From positions 124,001-188,000 of the forward strand of contig CACJFE010000001.1 of the NCBI GenBank assembly GCA_902592655.1: a DNA stretch of 64,000 nt. The letters are read 5' to 3'. This document shows, in pieces, positions 27,762-35,488 of this stretch. The notes below the pieces were generated by a model. It did no database searches. It saw only the letters and a list, made by a program, of their open reading frames with translations, and had not been told where the DNA came from. The position numbers and the translations under genes were made by a program. The stretch is from an uncultured Pelagibacteraceae bacterium (GTDB lineage: Bacteria; Pseudomonadota; Alphaproteobacteria; Pelagibacterales; Pelagibacteraceae). Each line of letters begins with the position of its first letter. Position 1 is the stretch's first letter.

Positions 27762-29185
27762 GTCGTAATTATAATAAGCGGGACAATTATAGCTACAATA
27801 AATGATATAAATAGTAAGTTCGATAAAATAATCGGACTAAAATTCTCTACGGATATGATATTTCCAACTAGAAGACTTGATTGAAAATTCTGGCTTGGAA
27901 AAAATAATAAACCTGAACTTAAACCAAAAAATATCGATACCAAAGATAATTTAGTATTAATTTTTTTGTTAAAGAAACCATAAAATATTGTAACAACTGC
28001 TGCACAACATAAGAGGTCCGCAAATAAAAATAAATATAAGATACTGTAACCTCTGGAAGCAAAAACAAAAACTATTACACATAATAATAAAATTAATTTA
28101 TTACTTTTATCTATTATGTCTCTACCACCTAGTAACTTATTTATTTTTTTTCCATTAATAATTATTAAACTAGAAATAGCATTTATTAATGTATCAATTG
28201 TACTTAATGTTAAAGCTAAGGCTAGAATTAAGATTGAAACAATTATTAAGATATTATCATCTAATAGTAATAGTTCAAAAAAAGCTAGATCAGGTTTTAT
28301 TTTAGGGTTGATCGAAAAAGATATAAGACCTGTGTAACCCATCCATAAAACAATCAAAAAAGAAATAATTGATGAATAAATTAAACTTTTTTTTAAAACA
28401 AAGTTATTTTTTGCGGCAAATACGCGTTGCCAATTACCCTGGTGAAATAAATTTGTTGCTGCTACAGCAATAAAAAATGTTAGTCCTGCAGTGTAATTTG
28501 GGACATAATTTTTGCTTATTAGTTGAGCGGAATTTTTTTTTATTAAATCATAACTACTTATTTCTAAGTTTCCTAAAATTAAAAATATAGAAAATAAAAT
28601 TATACTTAAGACTATTATAAATTGATATTTGTCAGTAATAATTGAAAGCTTAAAACCACCTCTTAATATATACAAAAGACACATGATTAAAGTTAGTCCA
28701 GATGTTATCCATAAAGGTGTGTTTGAGATTAAATTTAATAAAAAAGCTATTGCTGTGACTTCTGCTATCAAAAAAATTGTTAAATAAAATAGAATTAAGA
28801 TCAATATTATCTTCAAAATTCTATTCCCAAATCTTCTTTTTACTAACTGAGTTAAAGACATCCCATTAGGAAATTCTTTCCTTATTTTCGGCCCAAAATT
28901 TAATAAAAATAACATTGGTGCTGCCGTGCCTATTGCATATCCAATTACTGCCCCTATTCCTCCCCAGGTAGCTGCTGAAGCTGGACCGAATAATATCCAA
29001 GCACCCAAAGCAGATGCTGATAAACTTGTTGTTAATGAAAAAATACTCTCATTTTGATCTCCAATTATATAACTTTTATTATCTGAATTTTTTTTTAAAT
29101 TTAAATAACCTAAAGCTATAAAAAAGGCTCCTACGGTTAAAATTATAATTAATGTTGTTTGTGTAGATAAGTATATATTTTTCAT
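27734..29185 (-). CDS. thiV: Sodium:solute symporter, probable thiamine-precursor (HMP) transporter ThiV
   Basis: A 483-residue SSS-family permease with about 13 membrane segments (SLSASALGAWILFGPASAAT near the first transport motif, NLFHQGNWQRVFAAK later). A TPP riboswitch directly precedes its ATG, tying expression to thiamine status. In SAR11 a symporter in this setting has been called thiV and proposed to import the pyrimidine precursor HMP; that role is family knowledge plus context, not proven here. The leader fills the 71-base gap to umuC, so transcription probably enters from umuC or from a promoter inside it. Confidence 0.8.
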   Translation of the reverse strand: MKNIYLSTQTTLIIILTVGAFFIALGYLNLKKNSDNKSYIIGDQNESIFSLTTSLSASALGAWILFGPASAATWGGIGAVIGYAIGTAAPMLFLLNFGPKIRKEFPNGMSLTQLVKRRFGNRILKIILILILFYLTIFLIAEVTAIAFLLNLISNTPLWITSGLTLIMCLLYILRGGFKLSIITDKYQFIIVLSIILFSIFLILGNLEISSYDLIKKNSAQLISKNYVPNYTAGLTFFIAVAATNLFHQGNWQRVFAAKNNFVLKKSLIYSSIISFLIVLWMGYTGLISFSINPKIKPDLAFFELLLLDDNILIIVSILILALALTLSTIDTLINAISSLIIINGKKINKLLGGRDIIDKSNKLILLLCVIVFVFASRGYSILYLFLFADLLCCAAVVTIFYGFFNKKINTKLSLVSIFFGLSSGLLFFPSQNFQSSLLVGNIISVENFSPIILSNLLFISFIVAIIVPLIIITTYSLRNSLR

Positions 29186-29250
29186 TTATCCCTCACTGAA
29201 TTACCGGTCAGGTTCGTTGGGTATGATCTCAGTCTTTTAGACACCCCATG
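29186..29250 (-). promoter_or_regulatory. TPP riboswitch (THI box) of thiV
   Basis: The minus strand reads GGGGTG, a GTC-TAAAA-GAC hairpin, CTGAGA, ATACCC, GAACCTGAC, GGTAAT and GAGGGA, in the order and spacing of the thiamine-pyrophosphate aptamer. The hairpin arm is very short, so this is a compact version. The final GAGGGA ends three bases before the thiV ATG and doubles as its Shine-Dalgarno sequence, suggesting direct occlusion of ribosome binding when TPP is bound. I see no terminator hairpin. Confidence 0.93.
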
Positions 29251-29256
29251 TACAAA

Positions 29257-30534
29257 TTATATATTTATTTTAGGTAAGAAGTCAAATGAAGCTGTATCTA
29301 TTCTGGATGAGTGTTCTCTTCTCATTTTCCAATCGTTACTTATACCAGCTTGAGCTATGCTGATTGCATTTCGACCATATTTAGCATTAGTAAAATCGAT
29401 TGCTCTCATTAGTGGTTGAGATTTTTTCTCTAAAATCGGTGTTAATAAATTTAGCTCTTTTTCAGAAGCATCTCTAAGCTTTGATAAAATAATTCCAGCT
29501 TTTTGGTAAAAATAACCATATTTGTATATTTTCCTAAGTCCGCTAATAGCGGTTTTTACAAGTTCAATACTGTTATTAGTTGCCACCGGCAATTCAATAG
29601 TAATGGAATTCGAATAATATTTTCTACTTCTATCAAATGGACTTGTTCTTATGAATATCGTAACAGCTCTCGTAGTTTGTTTGTCTGTTCTTATTTTTTC
29701 TGCTGCATTTAAACAATGAGTAGTAATAGATTCTTTTAATTTATCTAAGCTTTCTACTTTTTTTCCAAACGATCTTGATACACAGCAACTTTTTCTTCTT
29801 GTTTCTTCAGTTTCTAAATCGATACAAGGAATTCCTCTTAACTCCATTACTGTTTTTGCACCTAAAACATTTGTGCTTTTCTTAACCCAAGTGTTTGAAA
29901 TGTTTTTTAGCTTATAAGCATTGTTTATTCCATTTTTAATATATAGTTTTGATAACTGTCTCCCTACTCCCCATATGTCCGTAATATCAAAATTTTTTAA
30001 TATATTATCGATATTTTCTTTTAGGAATATTACTCCTGCTTTATTTTTTTTAGCTATATGATTTGCAACTTTACTTAAAGTTTTTGTATTTGAAATTCCT
30101 ACACTTGTTGGTATTCCTGTCCACTTTAAAACTCTTTCTCTTATTTGTTTTCCGTATTCTTCAACATGTTCATCCTTAATATGTGATAGATCTAAAAATG
30201 CTTCATCTATAGAATAGATTTCAATTTTATCTGTAAAGCCTTTTAAAACTTTCATCACTCTTCTAGAAAGGTCCCCATACAAAGCATAGTTTGAAGAAAA
30301 TATCTGAACGTTGTTTTTTTTAACTAAATCCTTAACTTTAAAGTACGGTTCTCCCATTCTTATTCCAAGTTTTTTTGCTTCAGTAGATCTTGATATTACA
30401 CATCCATCATTATTAGATAATACGACAACTGGTATATTTTTTATTTTGGGATTGAATAATCTTTCACAAGAAACATAAAATGAATTACAGTCAATTAATG
30501 CAACTTTTTTTTTACTGCTGTTTGTGTATGACAT
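29257..30534 (-). CDS. umuC: DNA polymerase V catalytic subunit UmuC
   Basis: Y-family translesion polymerase. The 425 residues contain ALIDCNSFYVSCERLFNP with the first metal-binding Asp, VVLSNNDGCVISRS, YSIDEAFLDLSH with the DE pair, GIPTSVGISNTKTLSKVAN and IWGVGRQLSKLY. It overlaps umuD by 23 bases, forming an umuDC operon; the thiV riboswitch begins a few bases after its stop. Confidence 0.96.
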   Translation of the reverse strand: MSYTNSSKKKVALIDCNSFYVSCERLFNPKIKNIPVVVLSNNDGCVISRSTEAKKLGIRMGEPYFKVKDLVKKNNVQIFSSNYALYGDLSRRVMKVLKGFTDKIEIYSIDEAFLDLSHIKDEHVEEYGKQIRERVLKWTGIPTSVGISNTKTLSKVANHIAKKNKAGVIFLKENIDNILKNFDITDIWGVGRQLSKLYIKNGINNAYKLKNISNTWVKKSTNVLGAKTVMELRGIPCIDLETEETRRKSCCVSRSFGKKVESLDKLKESITTHCLNAAEKIRTDKQTTRAVTIFIRTSPFDRSRKYYSNSITIELPVATNNSIELVKTAISGLRKIYKYGYFYQKAGIILSKLRDASEKELNLLTPILEKKSQPLMRAIDFTNAKYGRNAISIAQAGISNDWKMRREHSSRIDTASFDFLPKINI

Positions 30535-30907
30535 ATGTTACTACTCCCCAAATTATTATTTCTGGATTGTCTGTTAAATTAATTCGGTCTGATGTGTTTT
30601 TTGAACCTGACGTTAGATAGTTGTTACCTTTACTTTTAACCAGAGTTTTAACTACGAGTTCTTCGTTGATATTTGCTATAACAGTGGAAAAATTTTTTGG
30701 ATTTAAACTTTTATCTACTATTAATAGATCTCCATCATATATTCCCACATTAGTCATAGATTTACCCTGTACTCTAATGATGAAAGTAGCTGGTGCATTT
30801 GTTATGAGATGAGAATTTAGATCTATATCGTCCTCAATATAATCTGTTGCCGGAGAAGGAAAACCAGCTCCCACTTTATGTAAATAATAAGGTATTGTTA
30901 ACTTCAT
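30512..30907 (-). CDS. umuD: UmuD, self-cleaving translesion polymerase subunit
   Basis: S24-family protein that cleaves itself with RecA filaments and joins UmuC as Pol V. The 131 residues show the cut region VGAGFPSPATDY (candidate A14-G15 bond), the serine S50 in VQGKSM and the lysine K87 in VVKTLV; the Ser-Lys spacing of 37 equals that of E. coli UmuD. The N-terminal arm is only about 14 residues, ten shorter than in E. coli. A LexA-type operator and promoter lie directly upstream. Confidence 0.95.
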   Translation of the reverse strand: MKLTIPYYLHKVGAGFPSPATDYIEDDIDLNSHLITNAPATFIIRVQGKSMTNVGIYDGDLLIVDKSLNPKNFSTVIANINEELVVKTLVKSKGNNYLTSGSKNTSDRINLTDNPEIIIWGVVTYVIHKQQ

Positions 30908-30911
30908 AAAT

Positions 30912-30926
30912 GTTCTTGTTTTGTTC
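30912..30926 (-). promoter_or_regulatory. Candidate LexA operator of umuDC (GAAC-N7-GAAC)
   Basis: GAAC, seven bases, GAAC on the minus strand (GTTC-N7-GTTC on the plus strand) is the direct-repeat SOS box known from alphaproteobacteria. It ends five bases before the umuD start codon and directly follows the -10 box, so bound repressor would cover the transcription start. Confidence 0.82.
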
Positions 30927-30956
30927 TTTATAGATGATAAACTAACCCTTAGTCAA
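30927..30956 (-). promoter_or_regulatory. Candidate umuDC promoter
   Basis: TTGACT (30951-30956) and TATAAA (30927-30932) are 18 bases apart on the minus strand. The -10 box touches the LexA-type operator at 30912-30926. Predicted transcripts would start within the operator, about 15 bases before the umuD ATG. Confidence 0.7.
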
Positions 30957-31031
30957 CCCCTTTTCAAAAGATTGTTAAAGTGGGTCAAATTGCAAATCGA
31001 AAAAAAGATAGAGATTAGCTATTAACAACAC

Positions 31032-31802
31032 GTGATTAAAAAAATATTTTCAATATTATTAGTTCTCTTTGTAACAACAGGTGCCCAAGCAGCGTCTAAA
31101 TTAGACTTAATCAAAAAAAATGGTGAGTTAAGAGTTGGTACAACAGGAGACTGGGATCCGATGTCAATGAAAGATCCAAAAACAAATAAGTATAAAGGAT
31201 TTGATATTGATGTAATGAATGAACTAGCTAAAGATTTGGGTGTAAAAGTGAAATTTGTACCTGCAGAATGGAAAACCATTGTTGCAGGAATAACAGCTGA
31301 TAGATACGATATATCAACAAGTGTAACCAAAACACCAAAAAGAGCAGAAGTTGCTGGGTTTACAGCTACGTATTACAAGTATGCAACAGTCCCACTTGTT
31401 TTAAAGAAGAACTTAAAAAAGTTTTCAACTTGGGATTCTTTAAACAGTAGTAATGTTACAATAGCTACAACGTTAGGCACATCTCAAGAAGAAAAAGCGA
31501 AAGAATTTTTTCCAAAATCAAAACTTCAATCTGTTGAAGCTCCTGCAAGAGACTTTCAAGAAGTTTTAGCAGGAAGAGCTGATGGAAATATCACAAGCTC
31601 AACAGAAGCAAACAAGTTAGTAATTAAATATCCTCAGTTAGCCATAGTTCCTGACGGAGGAAAAAATCCAGCATTTTTAGCCATGATGGTTCCAAAAAGT
31701 GACAAGGTATGGAATGATTATGTCAGCAATTGGATTAAGAAAAAACAATCATCTGGTTTTTTTAAAACTTTACTCGCAAAGTACGATCTAAAAAGCTTAT
31801 AA
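31032..31802 (+). CDS. Amino-acid ABC transporter, periplasmic substrate-binding protein
   Basis: A family-3 solute-binding protein of 256 residues. The signal peptide ends near A20 (TTGAQA), followed by the typical start [38 protein letters not shown] and later [15 protein letters not shown] and [14 protein letters not shown]. Binding proteins for polar amino acids and the cyclohexadienyl dehydratase branch share this fold, so the ligand is open. The start codon is GTG. The permease gene follows after 41 bases, but no ATPase gene does. Confidence 0.88.
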   Translation: MIKKIFSILLVLFVTTGAQAASKLDLIKKNGELRVGTTGDWDPMSMKDPKTNKYKGFDIDVMNELAKDLGVKVKFVPAEWKTIVAGITADRYDISTSVTKTPKRAEVAGFTATYYKYATVPLVLKKNLKKFSTWDSLNSSNVTIATTLGTSQEEKAKEFFPKSKLQSVEAPARDFQEVLAGRADGNITSSTEANKLVIKYPQLAIVPDGGKNPAFLAMMVPKSDKVWNDYVSNWIKKKQSSGFFKTLLAKYDLKSL

Positions 31803-31843
31803 TTTAAGTTTCAATACCTTCCATTTACAAATATAGTCAATTA

Positions 31844-32578
31844 GTGAAATTTTTAAAAATAATTTCTATTCTATTTTTGCTTCAAGGATGTAGTTCTAAC
31901 TATGAATGGGGTTGGTACATTCTGAGTCCAGATAATATAGATGGTTTAACTAATCTAAAATTTTTAATTAGTGGAATTACAACTACGATTTATATTTCAG
32001 TAGTTTCGATAATTCTAGCAATGATTATCGGTTTGATAGTTGCTCTACCTTCATTGTCAAATAATAAATTCTTAACTTATTTTAACATAACATACGTAGA
32101 AATTGTTAGAGCCATTCCTTTATTAGTTTTAATTCTTTGGATTTATTATGGTCTTCCAATCATGATTGGAGTAAGTTTCTCGCCATTTGTCTCTGGAATA
32201 ATAGCTTTGACCATTAGTGAGAGTGCGTTTCAAGCAGAAATTTTTAGAGCTGGAATTAATTCAATTTCAAAAGGTCAACACGAAGTATCTGAGTCTTTAG
32301 GAATGGATTTTTGGAGAAAAATGAGATTGGTAATTCTTCCGCAAGCAATTAAAGTTGTATTGCCAGCTATGGGAAATCAATTTGTTTATGTATTAAAAAT
32401 GTCCTCTCTAGTATCAATTATAGGGATAGGAGATTTAACAAGAAAAGCTAATGAGCTAGTCACCACTACCTATAGGCCTTTAGAAATTTATACTTTTTTA
32501 ATTCTAGAGTACTTAGTGCTAATTCTTGTTGTGTCTTATTTTGTAAGAAAATTGGAGAATAAACTAGAATATAAATAA
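31844..32578 (+). CDS. Amino-acid ABC transporter permease with lipoprotein-like N-terminus
   Basis: A 244-residue polar-amino-acid-type (HisM/GlnP) permease. GITTTIYISVVSIILAMIIG is the first core helix; ESAFQAEIFRAGINSI and the EAA loop EVSESLGMDFWRKMRLVILP, which contacts the ATPase, are intact. Unusually, residues 1-16 look like a lipoprotein signal with the lipobox LLQGC (C16) followed by SSNYEWGW. The start is GTG. The gene overlaps the converging MATE gene by 15 bases, so an ATPase must be shared from elsewhere. Confidence 0.88.
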   Translation: MKFLKIISILFLLQGCSSNYEWGWYILSPDNIDGLTNLKFLISGITTTIYISVVSIILAMIIGLIVALPSLSNNKFLTYFNITYVEIVRAIPLLVLILWIYYGLPIMIGVSFSPFVSGIIALTISESAFQAEIFRAGINSISKGQHEVSESLGMDFWRKMRLVILPQAIKVVLPAMGNQFVYVLKMSSLVSIIGIGDLTRKANELVTTTYRPLEIYTFLILEYLVLILVVSYFVRKLENKLEYK

Positions 32579-33925
32579 TTTTTTAAAAGAAATCCTAAAT
32601 ACTCTCTTTAAAAAGAATGGTACAAAAGTTAATACAACTAATCCCATCATCCAATTTGTAACTAAAATCGTATAGAAAATATCTTGATATTCACCATTTC
32701 TAATATTTATTACATACCATAAAGACGTAAACGGTATTAAAGTTAATCTAAGTATTGTCATATACAAACTGTAAATAGGTCTTTTAAGTGCCTGGAATAA
32801 AGCAGAGGTAATAAAGAAAACGGGATACACGGGCCCAATTAAAGCTGCAACCTGTAAGTAAAGTGCTCCTCTTCGGATAACTTCTAAATCATTAGTAAAA
32901 AAAGAAATTATAATTTCTGAAGTTAGATAAACAAATATACCTGCTAACACCATAAATCCTGAACCAAACATTAAAGCTTTTCCATATACTTCTTTTACTC
33001 TGAAATACATTTTTGCCCCAAAATTTTGACCTGCAATTGACAAAACTGCGGTATTTAGACCAATGACTGGTAGCAATAGAACTTGTTCTATTCTTACAGC
33101 GGTACCATAACCCGCTGTAGCTAATTCTCCAAACTGTCCAACAAAATAGAAAATATTGAATACCCCAAACATTATCATCAACATAGTAAACATTATTGGT
33201 ACTGATTGTTTAAAAAGCGAGCTTAAGTAATCAATTTTTGGTTTAAAGCATTCTAGATAAAGAAATTTTTTTAATTTACAGCAATAAACTTTATTAGCTA
33301 AATATATTAAGCCCATACACTGAGAAACTATTGTAGCAATAGCTAAACCTGCAATTCCAAATGCTGGTATAAATCCATAACCAAATATGAATAATGGATT
33401 TAAAAAAATATTTAAGAAAAAAGTAAAAATTAAAACATTTCTATAACTTTTTGTATCACCTTGAGCATTTAATGTTCCATTCAAAGATAATTGAACTAAT
33501 ACAATGATAGCTCCAAAAAAAATAATATCTAAGTATTCACGTGTTAAAATTATACTTTCTTCAGTAGAACCCATAATTCTTAAAAGTTCATCAGAAAAAT
33601 TTAAACCAAATAAAGTTACGAAAATTGAAATTACAATTGCTAATATTATTGACTGAGCAACGTACATAGATGCTTTTCTGTCCTCTTTAGCTCCAATTGA
33701 ATTACTAATTAAAGCTGTAGTTCCGGCTCCAATACCAACCGCAACAGCTATTGCTATAAAATAAATTGGCCAGGATTTGGCAATTGCTGCTAGCGCCTCT
33801 GGTGAAATTCTTCCAGCAAAATAAGTATCGACTAGATTGTAAAAAGTTTGAAAGAGAGACCCTGTACTTGCAGGTATGGTTACTTTTCTAAGAAGCTGCC
33901 AAATCGAACCTTTAGTCAAATCCAT
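32564..33925 (-). CDS. MATE family efflux transporter
   Basis: Cation-coupled multidrug/toxin exporter with about 12 membrane segments over 453 residues. Family landmarks are IPASTGSLFQTFYNLVDTYF, a first-half AVAVGIGAGTTALISNSIGA, and the matching second-half GLNTAVLSIAGQNFGAK. The substrate is unknown. It lies two bases downstream of trhO on the same strand. Confidence 0.9.
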   Translation of the reverse strand: MDLTKGSIWQLLRKVTIPASTGSLFQTFYNLVDTYFAGRISPEALAAIAKSWPIYFIAIAVAVGIGAGTTALISNSIGAKEDRKASMYVAQSIILAIVISIFVTLFGLNFSDELLRIMGSTEESIILTREYLDIIFFGAIIVLVQLSLNGTLNAQGDTKSYRNVLIFTFFLNIFLNPLFIFGYGFIPAFGIAGLAIATIVSQCMGLIYLANKVYCCKLKKFLYLECFKPKIDYLSSLFKQSVPIMFTMLMIMFGVFNIFYFVGQFGELATAGYGTAVRIEQVLLLPVIGLNTAVLSIAGQNFGAKMYFRVKEVYGKALMFGSGFMVLAGIFVYLTSEIIISFFTNDLEVIRRGALYLQVAALIGPVYPVFFITSALFQALKRPIYSLYMTILRLTLIPFTSLWYVINIRNGEYQDIFYTILVTNWMMGLVVLTFVPFFLKRVFRISFKKLFIF

Positions 33926-33927
33926 AA

Positions 33928-34833
33928 TTAAAATTCCTTTTGGAACTTATGCTTTCTTCCACCTTTTTTAGCAAGGTTAATTTGATTTTGCCTCATACGA
34001 AATCTAGTTTTTTGTGAATTTGAGAGTGTGTCATAACACCTAGGACATGAAACACCCTCCTCATATTTGTTAGATTTTTTGTCTTTTGGGGAAAAAGGTT
34101 TTCTACAACCACTACATACGGAGTAGGTTCCTTGTTTTAATTTGTGTTTAAGAGATACTCTATTATCAAAAACAAAACACTCACCTTTCCATAGACTGTC
34201 TTTCTTTTCGATTTTATTTAAATAATTAAGTATCCCGCCTTTTAACTGGAAAACATTCTTAAAACCTTTTCTTTTTAAAAATATTGAGGCTTTTTCACAC
34301 CTAATACCCCCAGTGCAAAACATCGCTACAGGTTTTGCTTTATCGATTTTTTTAAGATATTTTGGAAAATCTCTAAAATTTTGGATATTTGGATTTATAG
34401 AATTTTTAAAAGTGCCTACATCGTATTCAAATGGCTTTCTAGCATCTACAACTAAAGTTTCTTTATTTGAAATAAGTTTGTTCCATGATTTCCCATAAAT
34501 ATATCTATTAAGTTTTTTATTATTTGAATTTATTTTTAAACCTAGTGGAACAACTTCATTTTTTATCTTTATTTTTCCTTTATGGAATGGTTGAAAATGA
34601 CTTTGAGACATATTCTTACTGTCAAAATCTTTAATATTAAATACTTTTTTTAAAGATTTAATTATCTGGCTAATATTTCTCCTCTTTCCAGCAATGGTTC
34701 CATTAATTCCTTCTTGGGAAAGTATAATTGTACCACTTATGTTATTTTTTAAGATTTGTCTTTGCAGAAACTCTTTATTTTTCTTCAAAAAATTAATTTT
34801 CTTAAACTTATAAAATCCAAAAACAGTGAACAT
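33928..34833 (-). CDS. trhO: tRNA uridine(34) hydroxylase TrhO
   Basis: Rhodanese-type enzyme (formerly YceA) that uses oxygen to hydroxylate wobble uridine to 5-hydroxyuridine. The 301 residues have the N-terminal GTIILSQEGINGTIAG block, a rhodanese domain with C173 in AMFCTGGIRCEKAS, and a cysteine-rich C-terminal part (CSGCRKPFSPKD, CPRCYD) that probably binds zinc. It shares one base with the upstream O-methyltransferase (TAATG), so the two are translated together. Confidence 0.93.
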   Translation of the reverse strand: MFTVFGFYKFKKINFLKKNKEFLQRQILKNNISGTIILSQEGINGTIAGKRRNISQIIKSLKKVFNIKDFDSKNMSQSHFQPFHKGKIKIKNEVVPLGLKINSNNKKLNRYIYGKSWNKLISNKETLVVDARKPFEYDVGTFKNSINPNIQNFRDFPKYLKKIDKAKPVAMFCTGGIRCEKASIFLKRKGFKNVFQLKGGILNYLNKIEKKDSLWKGECFVFDNRVSLKHKLKQGTYSVCSGCRKPFSPKDKKSNKYEEGVSCPRCYDTLSNSQKTRFRMRQNQINLAKKGGRKHKFQKEF

Positions 34834-35486
34834 TATTTTTTAATACAAATTGTTAATCCATCACCAATGGGAATAATATTTTTTATCACTCTATAATCGT
34901 CTTTTATATATTTGTTAAATTCTCTAATGATATTGGTGTATTTATCATTTTTTGAATTATCTGCTACCTCACCATGCCATAAGACATTATCAATTATAAT
35001 AAGTCCATTTTTACCAATTAATACAATGCTTTTTTCATAATAATTTATATAATTTTCTTTATCTGCATCAATAAAAACCAAATCAAATTTTTGTTTAGCA
35101 TTTTCTAGTTCTTTCAAACTCTCAAGTGCTGGCTTTATAATTTGTGTTATCTTGTTTTCATTAGCCTTATCATAAAAAGATTTTGCTTTTTTACTAAATT
35201 CAACGTTTTTATCTAAGCTAATTAAAGATCCATCATCTGGTAATGATAAGGCCATTGATAAAGCGCTAAAACCTGTAAAACTTCCAATTTCTAAAACTTT
35301 TTTTGTATTAGATGTTTTAATTAATGTTTGAAGAAATTGCGCTTGTGAAATAGAAATTTGCAATTTCTTTTGATCACCAAGACTAAGATTATAATTTAAG
35401 ATCTCTTTTTGAACGTCAGTAAGATTATCAGAATGCTCAATAATATACTTTTCAAGATTATCTGTTAAATCTAATTTTTTAGGCAT
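34833..35486 (-). CDS. SAM-dependent O-methyltransferase (COG4122 family), candidate tRNA 5-hydroxyuridine methyltransferase
   Basis: A 217-residue class I methyltransferase of the catechol/caffeoyl-CoA type. SISQAQFLQTLI precedes the SAM loop VLEIGSFTGFSALSMA; DLVFIDADKENYINYYE and IIIDNVLWHGEV provide the metal-binding aspartates. The same family includes Bacillus TrmR (YrrM), which methylates 5-hydroxyuridine in tRNA. One-base coupling to trhO and the gatCAB genes just upstream suggest that role; small-molecule substrates remain possible. Confidence 0.85.
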   Translation of the reverse strand: MPKKLDLTDNLEKYIIEHSDNLTDVQKEILNYNLSLGDQKKLQISISQAQFLQTLIKTSNTKKVLEIGSFTGFSALSMALSLPDDGSLISLDKNVEFSKKAKSFYDKANENKITQIIKPALESLKELENAKQKFDLVFIDADKENYINYYEKSIVLIGKNGLIIIDNVLWHGEVADNSKNDKYTNIIREFNKYIKDDYRVIKNIIPIGDGLTICIKK

Positions 35487-35488
35487 AA

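Noticed and set aside
31022-31330. Open frame antisense to the ABC binding-protein gene
   Set aside because: No recognisable protein features; the plus-strand gene has a signal peptide and clear family motifs.
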